From Temperatibacter sp965603205 (GTDB lineage Bacteria; Pseudomonadota; Alphaproteobacteria; Sphingomonadales; Kordiimonadaceae): a DNA stretch of 64,000 nt. The stretch lies in NCBI GenBank assembly GCA_965603205.1, contig CBFDCC010000006.1:193313-257312 (forward strand), written 5' to 3'. Both the position numbers and the translations under genes were made by a program. The notes beneath the pieces are model-generated. The model saw only the letters and a list, made by a program, of their open reading frames with translations, had not been told where the DNA came from and searched no databases. Positions within the stretch are counted from its first letter, which is position 1; every line of letters starts with the position of its first letter. Below, one piece after another: positions 25,165 through 32,034 of the stretch.

Positions 25165-25639
25165 TACCGTAATAGCCGAGGTCGCTTGCAGTTGGTGCGG
25201 CGGCGCGGCTGATGCCGTAACAGGCGTTACAGCGGGTGCGCTAGTCAAAACGCGCTGCAATAACATGCTGCAAAACGGCAAGAAATGCGGCTCATGGACT
25301 ACAGCAAGCCCTAACGCCACCTACCTTTTAAAATTAAATTATCTAGCAGAAGTTGAGGCCCAAAATGACAACCAAGAAAACACCAAACAAGCCGACGAAA
25401 TCAGTGATAAAAGCACCTTTAGCGAAGAAGTCGCCCAAAGCGATAGCGAAAAAACCGCAGAAAACAGCCAAAGTGAAGAAAGTGGCGCAAGATCTTGCGA
25501 AGAAGAAACCGCCAGTAACGACAACAGCGACACAGGCACCAGCGGCCAATCCGTTAATGATAACGGACCAGACACAGGCGACACAGGAGCCGAAAGTGGC
25601 AAACGACAATCATTCGTTGACGGACTTTTCGCCAGTTGA
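25151..25639 (+). CDS. Small zinc-binding protein with an acidic tail overlapping the next gene
   Basis: The N-terminal 60 residues contain paired cysteines (CSWCGG, then CNNMLQNGKKCGSW), a probable zinc ribbon, followed by an acidic, Asp/Glu/Ser/Asn-rich tail to residue 162. I start it at ATG 25151; an open frame extends to 25121. From 25365 on, its DNA also encodes the Lys/Ala/Pro-rich start of the next protein in another frame, about 275 nt of overlap. One frame there may simply be tolerated rather than selected. Confidence 0.55.
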   Translation: MIAANTVIAEVACSWCGGAADAVTGVTAGALVKTRCNNMLQNGKKCGSWTTASPNATYLLKLNYLAEVEAQNDNQENTKQADEISDKSTFSEEVAQSDSEKTAENSQSEESGARSCEEETASNDNSDTGTSGQSVNDNGPDTGDTGAESGKRQSFVDGLFAS

Positions 25640-26183
25640 GCTTGATAGCACTCTCGATGATGTTACAGCCTTAGAGCCAGAGGCCATTGAGGTGCAGCCT
25701 GACTGGGAAGGCATCACAAAATCAATGTCTGAAGGCGAAGCTAAAGCCGAGCCAGACGAAAAGGCCAAGGCGGAAGCCGAGAAAGAGCGCTTGCGGGTGA
25801 GTAGTTGCCGTAAGATGTTCTATGAGGGCCTATGCGTGTCATTCTCTGCTGGTAATCATGTGGCCGCTAGGCGCATGTATGGCCGTACATTGAAGACGTT
25901 AGACCTGAAACACTATGGCCCTATGGGCGAGGCTGCTTCTGATCAGACCTTTAACCAGCTTTGCAAGGTGGAATTTTTCGCAAAATATCTAATGAAGCTT
26001 GATAAAATTGCTGAGTTTTTCGAGCAGTTCAGCGCTATTGCTGCCCTTATGACGGTGATGTATCTGAATGTTAAAGGCGAGGTCAAAGAGCTAAAGGCTG
26101 AAGCCAAAAAAGCCGAAGCAGCTAAGAAGGCCAAGGCCGCTAATGACAACAGCGACGAAGCTGGTAAGGGTGCAACAGCATGA
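25365..26183 (+). CDS. Probable phage structural or scaffold-like protein, 272 aa
   Basis: Begins with a very basic Lys/Ala/Pro stretch (TTKKTPNKPTKSVIK), then an acidic linker, then a helical region with a moderately hydrophobic span (FEQFSAIAALMTVMYLNV) and a Lys/Ala/Glu coiled tail. ATG at 25365 has GAGG 8 nt upstream. No family recognised. It directly precedes and overlaps (ATGA) the packaging ATPase gene. The basic N-terminus could bind DNA inside the particle. Confidence 0.6.
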   Translation: MTTKKTPNKPTKSVIKAPLAKKSPKAIAKKPQKTAKVKKVAQDLAKKKPPVTTTATQAPAANPLMITDQTQATQEPKVANDNHSLTDFSPVELDSTLDDVTALEPEAIEVQPDWEGITKSMSEGEAKAEPDEKAKAEAEKERLRVSSCRKMFYEGLCVSFSAGNHVAARRMYGRTLKTLDLKHYGPMGEAASDQTFNQLCKVEFFAKYLMKLDKIAEFFEQFSAIAALMTVMYLNVKGEVKELKAEAKKAEAAKKAKAANDNSDEAGKGATA

Positions 26184-26827
26184 TAAATAAGAATGCAACG
26201 CGTATCGGGGTCTATGGTGGCTCGGGGTCTGGTAAGTCTACAAAAGCCAAGCTGCTGATGAAAGAAATGGGCTTAGGCGTTATCGCCTTTGACCCGCTAG
26301 ACGAATATGCAGAAGAGGGCTTTACTCGTTTTGATAATCTCAAAACTATGGCGAAGTATCTTAAGCGCATGTATGGCAAGCCGTTCAAATATGCACTTGT
26401 GCCTGACGCTGGAAAGGAGGCCGAGCAGCTACATGCTTTGTCTGTTTTCCTAGTGGCCGTTCAAGCTAACTATAAGGCTGGTAAATGCACGACGCAGTTG
26501 CTCTTGCTGGTGGAAGAGATGAATCTATCCTATCCCGTTGAAAAGCTATCTAAGGGCCTTAATGGGTTTAGTAACATTTGTTCGCGTGGGCGGCATTTTG
26601 GTATTAATGTTATGGGTATTTCACAGCGTCCAGCCGAGATTAATACGCGCTTCCGTGGTAACTGTAACGGCTTCTATGTGTTCCGTATGGCCGAGCATAA
26701 CGACCTTACAGCCCTAGCGAAGGTTATGGGTCCAGAGGTCAAAGAAACCATACGCAACCTTAAAACCCATGAGTATATCTATTGGGAAAATGGCGAGATT
26801 AAGCGCGGTAAAAACGTCTTAAAATAA
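26180..26827 (+). CDS. Genome-packaging ATPase, PM2 P9 / A32 type
   Basis: FtsK-HerA superfamily NTPase that pumps DNA into tailless icosahedral capsids. Seen: Walker A GGSGSGKST at residues 13-21, Walker B LLLLVEE at about 107-113, a sensor-like glutamine in GISQRPAEIN at about 150, and the RGRHFGINV segment usual in viral A32/P9 ATPases. 215 aa is the size of PM2 P9-type enzymes and much smaller than tailed-phage terminases. Followed by two terminators, then the capsid gene. Confidence 0.85.
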   Translation: MINKNATRIGVYGGSGSGKSTKAKLLMKEMGLGVIAFDPLDEYAEEGFTRFDNLKTMAKYLKRMYGKPFKYALVPDAGKEAEQLHALSVFLVAVQANYKAGKCTTQLLLLVEEMNLSYPVEKLSKGLNGFSNICSRGRHFGINVMGISQRPAEINTRFRGNCNGFYVFRMAEHNDLTALAKVMGPEVKETIRNLKTHEYIYWENGEIKRGKNVLK

Positions 26828-26840
26828 CAAAAACTATGAA

Positions 26841-26867
26841 AGGTTGGCTACGGCCAGCCTTTTTTTA
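26841..26867 (+). terminator. Intrinsic terminator after the packaging ATPase
   Basis: AGGTTGGC-TACG-GCCAGCCT (one G.T pair) followed by TTTTTT. Separates the early/packaging operon from the capsid operon. Confidence 0.85.
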
Positions 26868-26917
26868 TGCATTTTCGCAAAAATAATATCCATATATTTC
26901 AATGACTTAAAAAAACT

Positions 26918-26929
26918 TTCCTTAAGGAA
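26918..26929. promoter_or_regulatory. TTCCTTAAGGAA palindrome before the capsid operon
   Basis: Perfect 12-bp palindrome with the same CCTTAAG core as the array at 23708-23769, placed between two terminators and upstream of the capsid genes. Probable operator for the late promoter. Confidence 0.5.
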
Positions 26930-26932
26930 GAA

Positions 26933-26957
26933 AAGCTCGCTTTTGTGGGCTTTTTTT
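26933..26957 (+). terminator. Second intrinsic terminator upstream of the capsid operon
   Basis: AAGCTCGC-TTTT-GTGGGCTT (8-bp stem with two G.T pairs) followed by TTTTT. Tandem with the terminator at 26841; may also act as a late-gene antitermination point. Confidence 0.7.
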
Positions 26958-27007
26958 GTTCTCTACTGGCCCGTTAAGCAAAAACAGCCAAATCAGAGGA
27001 CAACAAC

Positions 27008-27100
27008 ATGAATTTTTCAACCTTTATTCCAACGGTCCTAGCTGGTCTAGCAATTTTTGCCATCACTGAAATTATTAGAAATCGAAGGACTATAACATGA
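27008..27100 (+). CDS. Tiny single-span membrane protein, 30 aa
   Basis: Protein MNFSTFIPTVLAGLAIFAIT plus a basic end (EIIRNRRTIT): one membrane span with a positive tail. GAGGA lies 10-14 nt upstream of the ATG and the stop overlaps the next start (ATGA). Tiny membrane proteins next to the capsid gene are characteristic of PM2-like phages with an internal lipid layer. Confidence 0.6.
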   Translation: MNFSTFIPTVLAGLAIFAITEIIRNRRTIT

Positions 27101-27216
27101 CACCTAAACAATTTGCATGGATGGCTGGCGCGGGTGCTGTCGGCTTGGTGGTTGGTGCAGCCACTTTATACTTCATGAAGGAATGGGACGTCCCATTCTT
27201 AAAAGAATTAACATAG
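27097..27216 (+). CDS. Tiny single-span membrane protein, 39 aa
   Basis: One span rich in Gly/Ala/Val (GAGAVGLVVGAATLYFM) followed by a short soluble tail EWDVPFLKELT. Overlaps the preceding 30-aa gene by 4 nt and ends 12 nt before the capsid gene. Probably a virion membrane component. Confidence 0.6.
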   Translation: MTPKQFAWMAGAGAVGLVVGAATLYFMKEWDVPFLKELT

Positions 27217-27228
27217 GAGATTTGGCAG

Positions 27229-28179
27229 ATGCGTAATTTCCTAAAAAACTTAGGCGAAGTACAAAACATCACTGGCACAACTGCCACCGTTGTTATCAAT
27301 ACCACTGAGACGCAAAAGCTAATGAGCATTGCGGCCCTATGTACGGCTAACGTGACCGAAGACACCGAAGGTTCACGCGCAGCCCCTAACAAGGCAACTA
27401 TGTTGCTTCAGTACAGCCATGTAAAAATGTATATCAATAACAATCTTCAACGTGGCGAGCAAACACTTGCCGAATTGTTCGAAGATCATGAAATGCGTGG
27501 TTATACCGTCGAGGATGGTGAAATCCCTATTCACTTTGCTCGTGATGAACGCGCATTGTCTGCGGGTCAAGATGCTACAGCCTTCATCACTGGTGTTGGT
27601 GATCAGCTACGTCTTGAGTTTACTTGTATAGGTGGCTTTAATCGCCTGATGACTATTGAGAACGAGGTCAAGGCGATTGAGGGTGTTAATAAAAACCCTA
27701 ATTTCGATCCGTCATCAAACGACCCTGCCAAGGGGCCGCACTCGCTCTATAAAAAGGGTAGGAACGGTCAAACGGTCTACACTGAGTTTGGTATGCTTAA
27801 AAACCGTAAAAAGCGCCAGCTTATTGAGACTATCAAAGAATCTGAAATCCTATCAGGTTCTTCTGAGCATACTATCAACCCCGATCAGCATGATATTAGC
27901 TGTATCAAATTCCGTTCAGGTGATTTGAATAGCTTGCGTGTCTTCCGTGGTAACGATCAAAAATACTATGGTTCGCCAGCACGTTTTGATGTGTGGATGA
28001 AACGCCATATGTACGTGCCGCAGACTGACGTGGTTCACTTCATGCCAGAAGCTTATGCAGGCGGTCGCTTTCAAGATTTGTATCAGTTCCGAGGCAAGCA
28101 ATTGCGCTTTGAATTAGATATGGCCGTTGCTGGTGCCATTCCGATCCGTATTCACCGCATTGGTGATGCAATCCGTTAA
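27229..28179 (+). CDS. Major capsid protein, PM2 P2-like double jelly roll (probable)
   Basis: 316 aa with alternating beta-rich segments and no helices or membrane span, preceded by AGGAGA. The start (RNFLKNLGEVQNITGTTATVVIN) resembles my memory of the N-terminus of PM2 capsid protein P2, and the order of segments (SHVKMYINNN... then FDVWMKRHMY and FELDMAVAG) suits a two-barrel fold. The main supports are its position after a P9-type ATPase and its setting among tiny membrane proteins. FLiP-type ssDNA phages have capsid proteins of similar size, so that family is the alternative. Confidence 0.7.
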   Translation: MRNFLKNLGEVQNITGTTATVVINTTETQKLMSIAALCTANVTEDTEGSRAAPNKATMLLQYSHVKMYINNNLQRGEQTLAELFEDHEMRGYTVEDGEIPIHFARDERALSAGQDATAFITGVGDQLRLEFTCIGGFNRLMTIENEVKAIEGVNKNPNFDPSSNDPAKGPHSLYKKGRNGQTVYTEFGMLKNRKKRQLIETIKESEILSGSSEHTINPDQHDISCIKFRSGDLNSLRVFRGNDQKYYGSPARFDVWMKRHMYVPQTDVVHFMPEAYAGGRFQDLYQFRGKQLRFELDMAVAGAIPIRIHRIGDAIR

Positions 28180-28194
28180 TAACAGGGGGCATAT

Positions 28195-28503
28195 ATGTCT
28201 ACTTCAACTACAAGTCCGACTAATGCCCCCGTTATACCAACGGGTGGCAATGATTGGTTTTCTAACATTGGCGATGGGTTAATGTCCTTCGGTAATGCAT
28301 GGGGTCAAGTTCAGCTAGCGCAAGAGCTTGCTGAAATCAACACGACCACAAGCACTATTCAGGGTTCTGTCCCCCCACCAGTGCAGCCACAGACACCAAT
28401 GCCAAATTCTACACCACAAGGAAGTGATAAGACTCTCTGGTATGTGGGCGGCGGTGTAGCGGTTGCTGTTCTGGTTCTCGGTCTAGTATTGGCCTTGAAA
28501 TAG
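28195..28503 (+). CDS. Virion membrane protein candidate, 102 aa
   Basis: N-terminal 75 residues are polar and rich in Thr, Pro and Asn (PPPVQPQTPMPNSTPQ); the C-terminus is one hydrophobic span (WYVGGGVAVAVLVLGLVLALK). Ribosome site GGGGG before ATG. The stop overlaps the next start by one base. A C-terminally anchored protein of the internal membrane is likely. Confidence 0.65.
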   Translation: MSTSTTSPTNAPVIPTGGNDWFSNIGDGLMSFGNAWGQVQLAQELAEINTTTSTIQGSVPPPVQPQTPMPNSTPQGSDKTLWYVGGGVAVAVLVLGLVLALK

Positions 28504-28703
28504 TGTTTGAGGGCTTAACAAGCTTATCTGGTGGCGGGGGTATGGGCTTCGGCGACAACTCCGCCACTGGTGACATTGGAAATACTGGCTATGGCGGTTC
28601 TTCTGGTGTGGTGAATATGGGCGGCGGTATAAGCATGAATATAATGATTATCGTCATTGTCATTGCTTTTGCTCTGATCATGTATTTTGCATTAAAAAAA
28701 TAG
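28503..28703 (+). CDS. Glycine-rich membrane protein, 66 aa, GTG start
   Basis: The GTG start shares a base with the preceding TAG stop. About 45 Gly/Ser-rich residues (LSGGGGMGFGDNSATGDIG) precede one C-terminal span (MNIMIIVIVIAFALIMYFALKK). The same plan, soluble N-part plus C-terminal anchor, is seen in the genes on both sides. Confidence 0.65.
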   Translation: MFEGLTSLSGGGGMGFGDNSATGDIGNTGYGGSSGVVNMGGGISMNIMIIVIVIAFALIMYFALKK

Positions 28704-28712
28704 GAGGTTTAC

Positions 28713-29600
28713 ATGGGCCTATTTGGTGGCGGTAATAGTTCAAGTAGTGCGAGCACAAAAAACATTATTAAAGATAGTCGTGATTTTTCTACTACGGATA
28801 TCGAAGTAGATTACGAAGTTGATAATAGTGTTGAAATTGATTTCGAAGATAATCGCGAGATTGACAAGTCGGATAATCGCGAATGGGACAACTCAATAGA
28901 TGATAGCTACAACACCGATAATTCTATCGAGGACAGCAATAATATTGATGATAGCTACAACACCGATAATTCTATCGAGGACAGCAATAATATTGATGAC
29001 AGCTACAACACCGATAATTCTATCGAATATGAAGACAACACTGATAACTCCATTGATGACAGCTACAACACCGACAATTCTATTGAAGACAGTAACAACA
29101 CCGATATAGAAATTGATCTCGGTGACGGTGCTATCTATGCCGCTGGTGACGTTCAATACTCGGTTATTGATGGCGGTGCCTTTGATACGGTTGAGACTGT
29201 ATCTGGTGATGCTTTTAACACTATTGGCGATATTGCTGGCGGGGTCTTTGATGCCGCTGGTGATATGCTTCAAACATCTACTATCCTTGTAGGTGATACT
29301 GTTGATAGCTCGTATGATTTTGCCGAAAGTGTAGCGGCTGAGACATTCGACACCATCACAGAAAATAACAAGATAGCCATTGCAGCTTTGGAAGGCGTGA
29401 CTAGCGAAGCGCTCGACACAGTGCAAAGCGGTTTTGCTGAAGCTTCAGCATTATCTACGGTTTCCATTATGGAAGCAATGAAGTCCACAGTGGGCGGCAT
29501 AGCTTCACAAACTCAAGATGAAAAACGCAATTGGATGATATTTGCAGGGGTCGTTGTGGCCTTTGCTGTTGGTTCCGTTGCTTTAAGTGCGAGGTCTTAA
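28713..29600 (+). CDS. Repeat-containing, C-terminally anchored spike candidate
   Basis: 295 aa. Residues about 60-130 consist of near-identical 16-residue repeats DDSYNTDNSIEDSNNI, rich in Asp and Asn, followed by a beta-helix-like region with regular aliphatic positions (AIYAAGDVQYSVIDGGAFDTV...) and a C-terminal span (WMIFAGVVVAFAVGSVAL). AGGAGG precedes the ATG. An elongated fibre or vertex protein anchored in the virion membrane is my inference. The acidic repeats could bind calcium, as in PM2, whose virion depends on Ca2+. Confidence 0.6.
   Translation: MGLFGGGNSSSSASTKNIIKDSRDFSTTDIEVDYEVDNSVEIDFEDNREIDKSDNREWDNSIDDSYNTDNSIEDSNNIDDSYNTDNSIEDSNNIDDSYNTDNSIEYEDNTDNSIDDSYNTDNSIEDSNNTDIEIDLGDGAIYAAGDVQYSVIDGGAFDTVETVSGDAFNTIGDIAGGVFDAAGDMLQTSTILVGDTVDSSYDFAESVAAETFDTITENNKIAIAALEGVTSEALDTVQSGFAEASALSTVSIMEAMKSTVGGIASQTQDEKRNWMIFAGVVVAFAVGSVALSARS
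28899..29102 (+). repeat. 48-bp tandem coding repeats in the spike candidate
   Basis: Units starting GATGA(T/C)AGCTACAAC begin at 28899, 28947, 28995 and 29055 (periods 48, 48 and 60 bp). The first two are almost identical, pointing to recent slippage or recombination. All are in frame. Confidence 0.85.
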
Positions 29601-29601
29601 T

Positions 29602-30279
29602 ATGTCTAAAATTGACGTAATAACTGAAACAATCGCGGCGGGTGACACCTTTCCCTATACTGGGGACGGTCAGCAACTTGCTTGCTACTCATTGGGGGGA
29701 GTGCCTAATATTGAAATATCAATCAATGACGGAGGCTATATTCCGTTTAAGGTCGGGGACGCTTGGAATTTACCTCATAAAAATATCAGATTTCGTAACT
29801 CCAATACTACGAGTGTTGCCCTAGTTGCTATCTCAGCACCAGCGCCAGACACTTACGTTGATAATAGCCTTAAGGGTGAAGTGGACATTTTTGGCAATGT
29901 TACAACTATAGGCAACCCGCTATCTACATACGGCGGCACCTTAACACCAGTAGGGCAAGTCTTTATAAATGTTTCTGTAGATACAACAGTCAGCGGCGTT
30001 GCGGAGAGTGTCCCTTTATTTTCAGCAGCAAGCAATGTTAACGGCGTAGTCATAAGAACACTCACACAAATACATAAAACTGTAGTTACAGGAAATTCAC
30101 TCAAAGATTATTCATATCTTAAAACGGAAGTCGGGAATTTTTATCACGGCTATCGCTCTGGTTATGGTGCTTTTAATCTTGAGCAAGAATTTTATTATGA
30201 AGCTGGTGAGGGTTTAGAGGCGCGTGTTGGCGGAAGTATGCTTGTTGGTTTCATCGCTACAATTGACTATTTAGCATAG
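29602..30279 (+). CDS. Beta-rich structural protein, 225 aa
   Basis: No family recognised. Composition is that of an all-beta virion protein (IEISINDGGYIPFKVGDAWNLP, IRFRNSNTTSVALVAIS) without helices or a membrane span. ATG at 29602 is chosen because it directly follows the preceding TAA; an upstream ATG at 29587 lies within the previous gene. Position after the repeat protein suggests a penton, spike or receptor-binding component. Confidence 0.6.
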   Translation: MSKIDVITETIAAGDTFPYTGDGQQLACYSLGGVPNIEISINDGGYIPFKVGDAWNLPHKNIRFRNSNTTSVALVAISAPAPDTYVDNSLKGEVDIFGNVTTIGNPLSTYGGTLTPVGQVFINVSVDTTVSGVAESVPLFSAASNVNGVVIRTLTQIHKTVVTGNSLKDYSYLKTEVGNFYHGYRSGYGAFNLEQEFYYEAGEGLEARVGGSMLVGFIATIDYLA

Positions 30280-30291
30280 GAGTTAAAAAAA

Positions 30292-30432
30292 ATGCCAGTT
30301 ATCGAAAGAATTGAACGTAAAAAAGTAGACGGTAAAGTATTAGAACGCTCTGAAACTCGAGACAAAGACGGAGCAAATCATGAGGTTAAAGAATGGCAAG
30401 AATTGCAATCGCAGCAATCTGCCTCTTTATAG
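30292..30432 (+). CDS. Small charged protein, 46 aa
   Basis: Protein starts MPVIERIERKKVDGKV and is strongly charged throughout, probably one helix. AGGAG 9 nt upstream of the ATG. Overlaps the endopeptidase gene by 40 nt in another frame. Function unknown. Confidence 0.5.
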   Translation: MPVIERIERKKVDGKVLERSETRDKDGANHEVKEWQELQSQQSASL

Positions 30433-30881
30433 GGGTGCGGATTATGACACAACCAAAATTAAAACACTTTAGCGCTTGGGAATTTCGCGCATGGTATCCG
30501 TCCATGTCGCCTGATCTATTGCGTAAGCTGGACGCCTTCCGCGAAGCGTGGGGCGATACAGTGGACATATCACCCGCTAGCGGTTCTATAGGCCGTATGA
30601 CAGGTTCTACACAGCATAACGTGGTGATGTGGCTCGAGGTAAGGGGGATTGATGTTATACCTAAAGGCATGGACACCGCAGCCGAACGCGCAAGAGCCTA
30701 TCAGATCGCCGTTGAGGTGGGCTTTACTGGCATAGGCGTCTATCCTGATTGGTTGCCAAGTGGAGGTTTGCATTTAGATGTTCGTAAGGACCGCGAGGCT
30801 GGCGACCCTGCTAAATGGGCGGGGCTAAAAGACGAAGACGGTAAGCAATATTACACAGACATAGAGAAGGGGTTCGCGTAA
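30393..30881 (+). CDS. Phage endolysin, M15-type zinc peptidase
   Basis: Cell-wall peptidase for lysis or entry. Seen: substrate-binding Arg/Ser-rich segment ending GSTQHN (zinc His), an Asp in RGIDVIP, and GLHLDVR (second zinc His), the metal-site order of M15 peptidases. The first 17 residues (ARIAIAAICLFIGVRI) form a hydrophobic leader, which may export or anchor it; an internal ATG at 30444 gives the soluble form. One-base overlap (TAATG) with the next gene. Confidence 0.75.
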   Translation: MARIAIAAICLFIGVRIMTQPKLKHFSAWEFRAWYPSMSPDLLRKLDAFREAWGDTVDISPASGSIGRMTGSTQHNVVMWLEVRGIDVIPKGMDTAAERARAYQIAVEVGFTGIGVYPDWLPSGGLHLDVRKDREAGDPAKWAGLKDEDGKQYYTDIEKGFA

Positions 30882-31081
30882 TGCAATATATAGTAGTTTT
30901 ACTACTTGGCGCTTATCTAGGCGGTCAAGTAGATGATGCCTTTGAAGCGTTAAATCCTATGAGCTGGTTTAGTGGTAGCAGCGACGATGAAGAAAAATCA
31001 ATATGGCCTATGTTTATTGTGGTTGTTGCGATTGCTGCTGCTTTCTATTTAATGAACGGTAAGAAGTGGAAACTCACATAA
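30881..31081 (+). CDS. Small membrane protein, 66 aa, lysis region
   Basis: A weakly hydrophobic N-terminus (YIVVLLLGAYLGG), an acidic middle, and one clear span (WPMFIVVVAIAAAFYLM) with a Lys-rich end. TAATG coupling to genes on both sides. Between endolysin and holin; spanin-like, holin partner or virion membrane protein are all possible. Confidence 0.6.
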   Translation: MQYIVVLLLGAYLGGQVDDAFEALNPMSWFSGSSDDEEKSIWPMFIVVVAIAAAFYLMNGKKWKLT

Positions 31082-31209
31082 TGGAAGTTGGATTTTTAGA
31101 AGCTCTACAGGCTGGTGGTGATACCGCAACAATCATCCTAGCAATAGCTATCTGGCGCATGGATCGCCGTTTATTGAAACTAGAATTTTTATCAGGAGGT
31201 AAAGGATAA
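31081..31209 (+). CDS. Small membrane protein, 42 aa, lysis region
   Basis: One short span (GDTATIILAIAIW) followed by a basic tail (RMDRRLLKLEF). Starts and stops within 1-nt overlaps with its neighbours (TAATG at both ends), good evidence for translation despite its size. Function unknown. Confidence 0.6.
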   Translation: MEVGFLEALQAGGDTATIILAIAIWRMDRRLLKLEFLSGGKG

Positions 31210-31370
31210 TGAACCATAGACGCAAGCTCGGCATTAAGCGCCGTATAGAAGCCGAGGGCTACAAGGCCCTAAAAGGTGCTGCTCTAATAGCATATGCTAA
31301 AGAGCGGGGTATTCATGCCTCTAAGAATTGGCGTGACAGCACAATCATTGCCAAGATAGAGGAGCTGTAA
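31209..31370 (+). CDS. Small basic protein, 53 aa
   Basis: MNHRRKLGIKRRIEAEGYKA and onward; Lys/Arg-rich and helical, no membrane span. AGGAGG and a TAATG overlap support translation. Could bind DNA in the particle; no family recognised. Confidence 0.6.
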   Translation: MNHRRKLGIKRRIEAEGYKALKGAALIAYAKERGIHASKNWRDSTIIAKIEEL

Positions 31371-31534
31371 TGGGTTTATTCAGATCAAATCGCACACCAA
31401 AGCCTAAAGGTAATTCAGGCGGCGGCTTGTTTGCTAACCTCCTGAAGCGTGACCCAGAACGCAAAGCAGCCAGAAAAGCAAACCGTGAACAGCGCAGGGC
31501 CGCAAGGCTAGCGCGAAAGGGTAGATGGTCATGA
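31370..31534 (+). CDS. Small, very basic protein, 54 aa
   Basis: Contains RDPERKAARKANREQRRAARL; about one residue in three is Lys or Arg. Highly basic small proteins in PM2-like and tectiviral genomes are often virion DNA-associated. Coupled to the previous gene by TAATG and overlaps the holin start by 4 nt. Confidence 0.6.
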   Translation: MGLFRSNRTPKPKGNSGGGLFANLLKRDPERKAARKANREQRRAARLARKGRWS

Positions 31535-31866
31535 TAGGGTCATTATTAAAAATGGTTCCTTTTGTTGGTGGTTTCATTGGCAAGGCTATGGATATTAGCG
31601 CAGTCGCCAAACAGGACAAACGGGACAAGCAAGCCGATGCTCTAAAGGCTGGCATTGACGAACGCACAGACGGATACAAAGACGATGCAGTCTTGTGGGT
31701 GCTTATTTTATCCGTTGCCTGTTGTTTCCATCCTACCACGGCGCAGCATATGGAGCAGGGGTTTAAGGTGATGGAAAACGTCATGCCAGCATTCTGGCAA
31801 GACTTAATCAAGTGGGGCTTTGCTGCCGCGCTCGGCATCACCAGCTTTATCAAAATAAAGAAATAG
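31531..31866 (+). CDS. Phage holin, 3TM family
   Basis: Forms inner-membrane lesions that release endolysin. Seen: an N-terminal hydrophobic segment (IGSLLKMVPFVGGFIG), a charged linker, then two membrane segments (DDAVLWVLILSVACCF and LIKWGFAAALGITSFI). It resembles the three-span holin family of gene transfer agents and marine phages. ATG at 31531 overlaps the preceding stop; ATG at 31525 is the alternative. Last gene of the late operon, followed at once by a terminator. Confidence 0.75.
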   Translation: MIGSLLKMVPFVGGFIGKAMDISAVAKQDKRDKQADALKAGIDERTDGYKDDAVLWVLILSVACCFHPTTAQHMEQGFKVMENVMPAFWQDLIKWGFAAALGITSFIKIKK

Positions 31867-31870
31867 AAAG

Positions 31871-31895
31871 AGGGGCCTTAATTGGCCCCTTTCTC
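31871..31895 (+). terminator. Terminator of the phage late operon
   Basis: AGGGGCC-TTAATT-GGCCCCT followed by TTCTCG. Strong stem, weak T-tail, directly after the holin stop. Confidence 0.75.
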
Positions 31896-31907
31896 GTATT
31901 TGCTTAT

Positions 31908-31996
31908 TAGAATATTATTCCGTCCTGGTTCGCCCTCGATGAACCTAAAACTGCCATTTCTAAAAGTCACTATTTGAGTTAAGTAGAATATTATTC
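31908..31996. repeat. Two TAGAATATTATTC direct repeats
   Basis: The 13-base unit, itself palindromic around one base (GAATA-T-TATTC), occurs at 31908-31920 and 31984-31996, in the non-coding gap between the late operon and the leftward HTH-C gene. Candidate protein-binding sites, role unknown. Confidence 0.55.
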
Positions 31997-32034
31997 TAAA
32001 AATAGCTCTCGGCCGTGGAATTTCATTCCTAGCA

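Noticed and set aside
25339..25609. Antisense frames opposite the Lys/Ala-rich phage gene
   Set aside because: Produced by repetitive GCC/AAG codons; Ser/Leu/Phe-rich noise.
28893..29426. 177-codon antisense frame in the spike repeats, and a CRISPR-like look of the repeats
   Set aside because: The frame is the complement of the coding repeats. The units are in-frame protein repeats without unique spacers, so no CRISPR.
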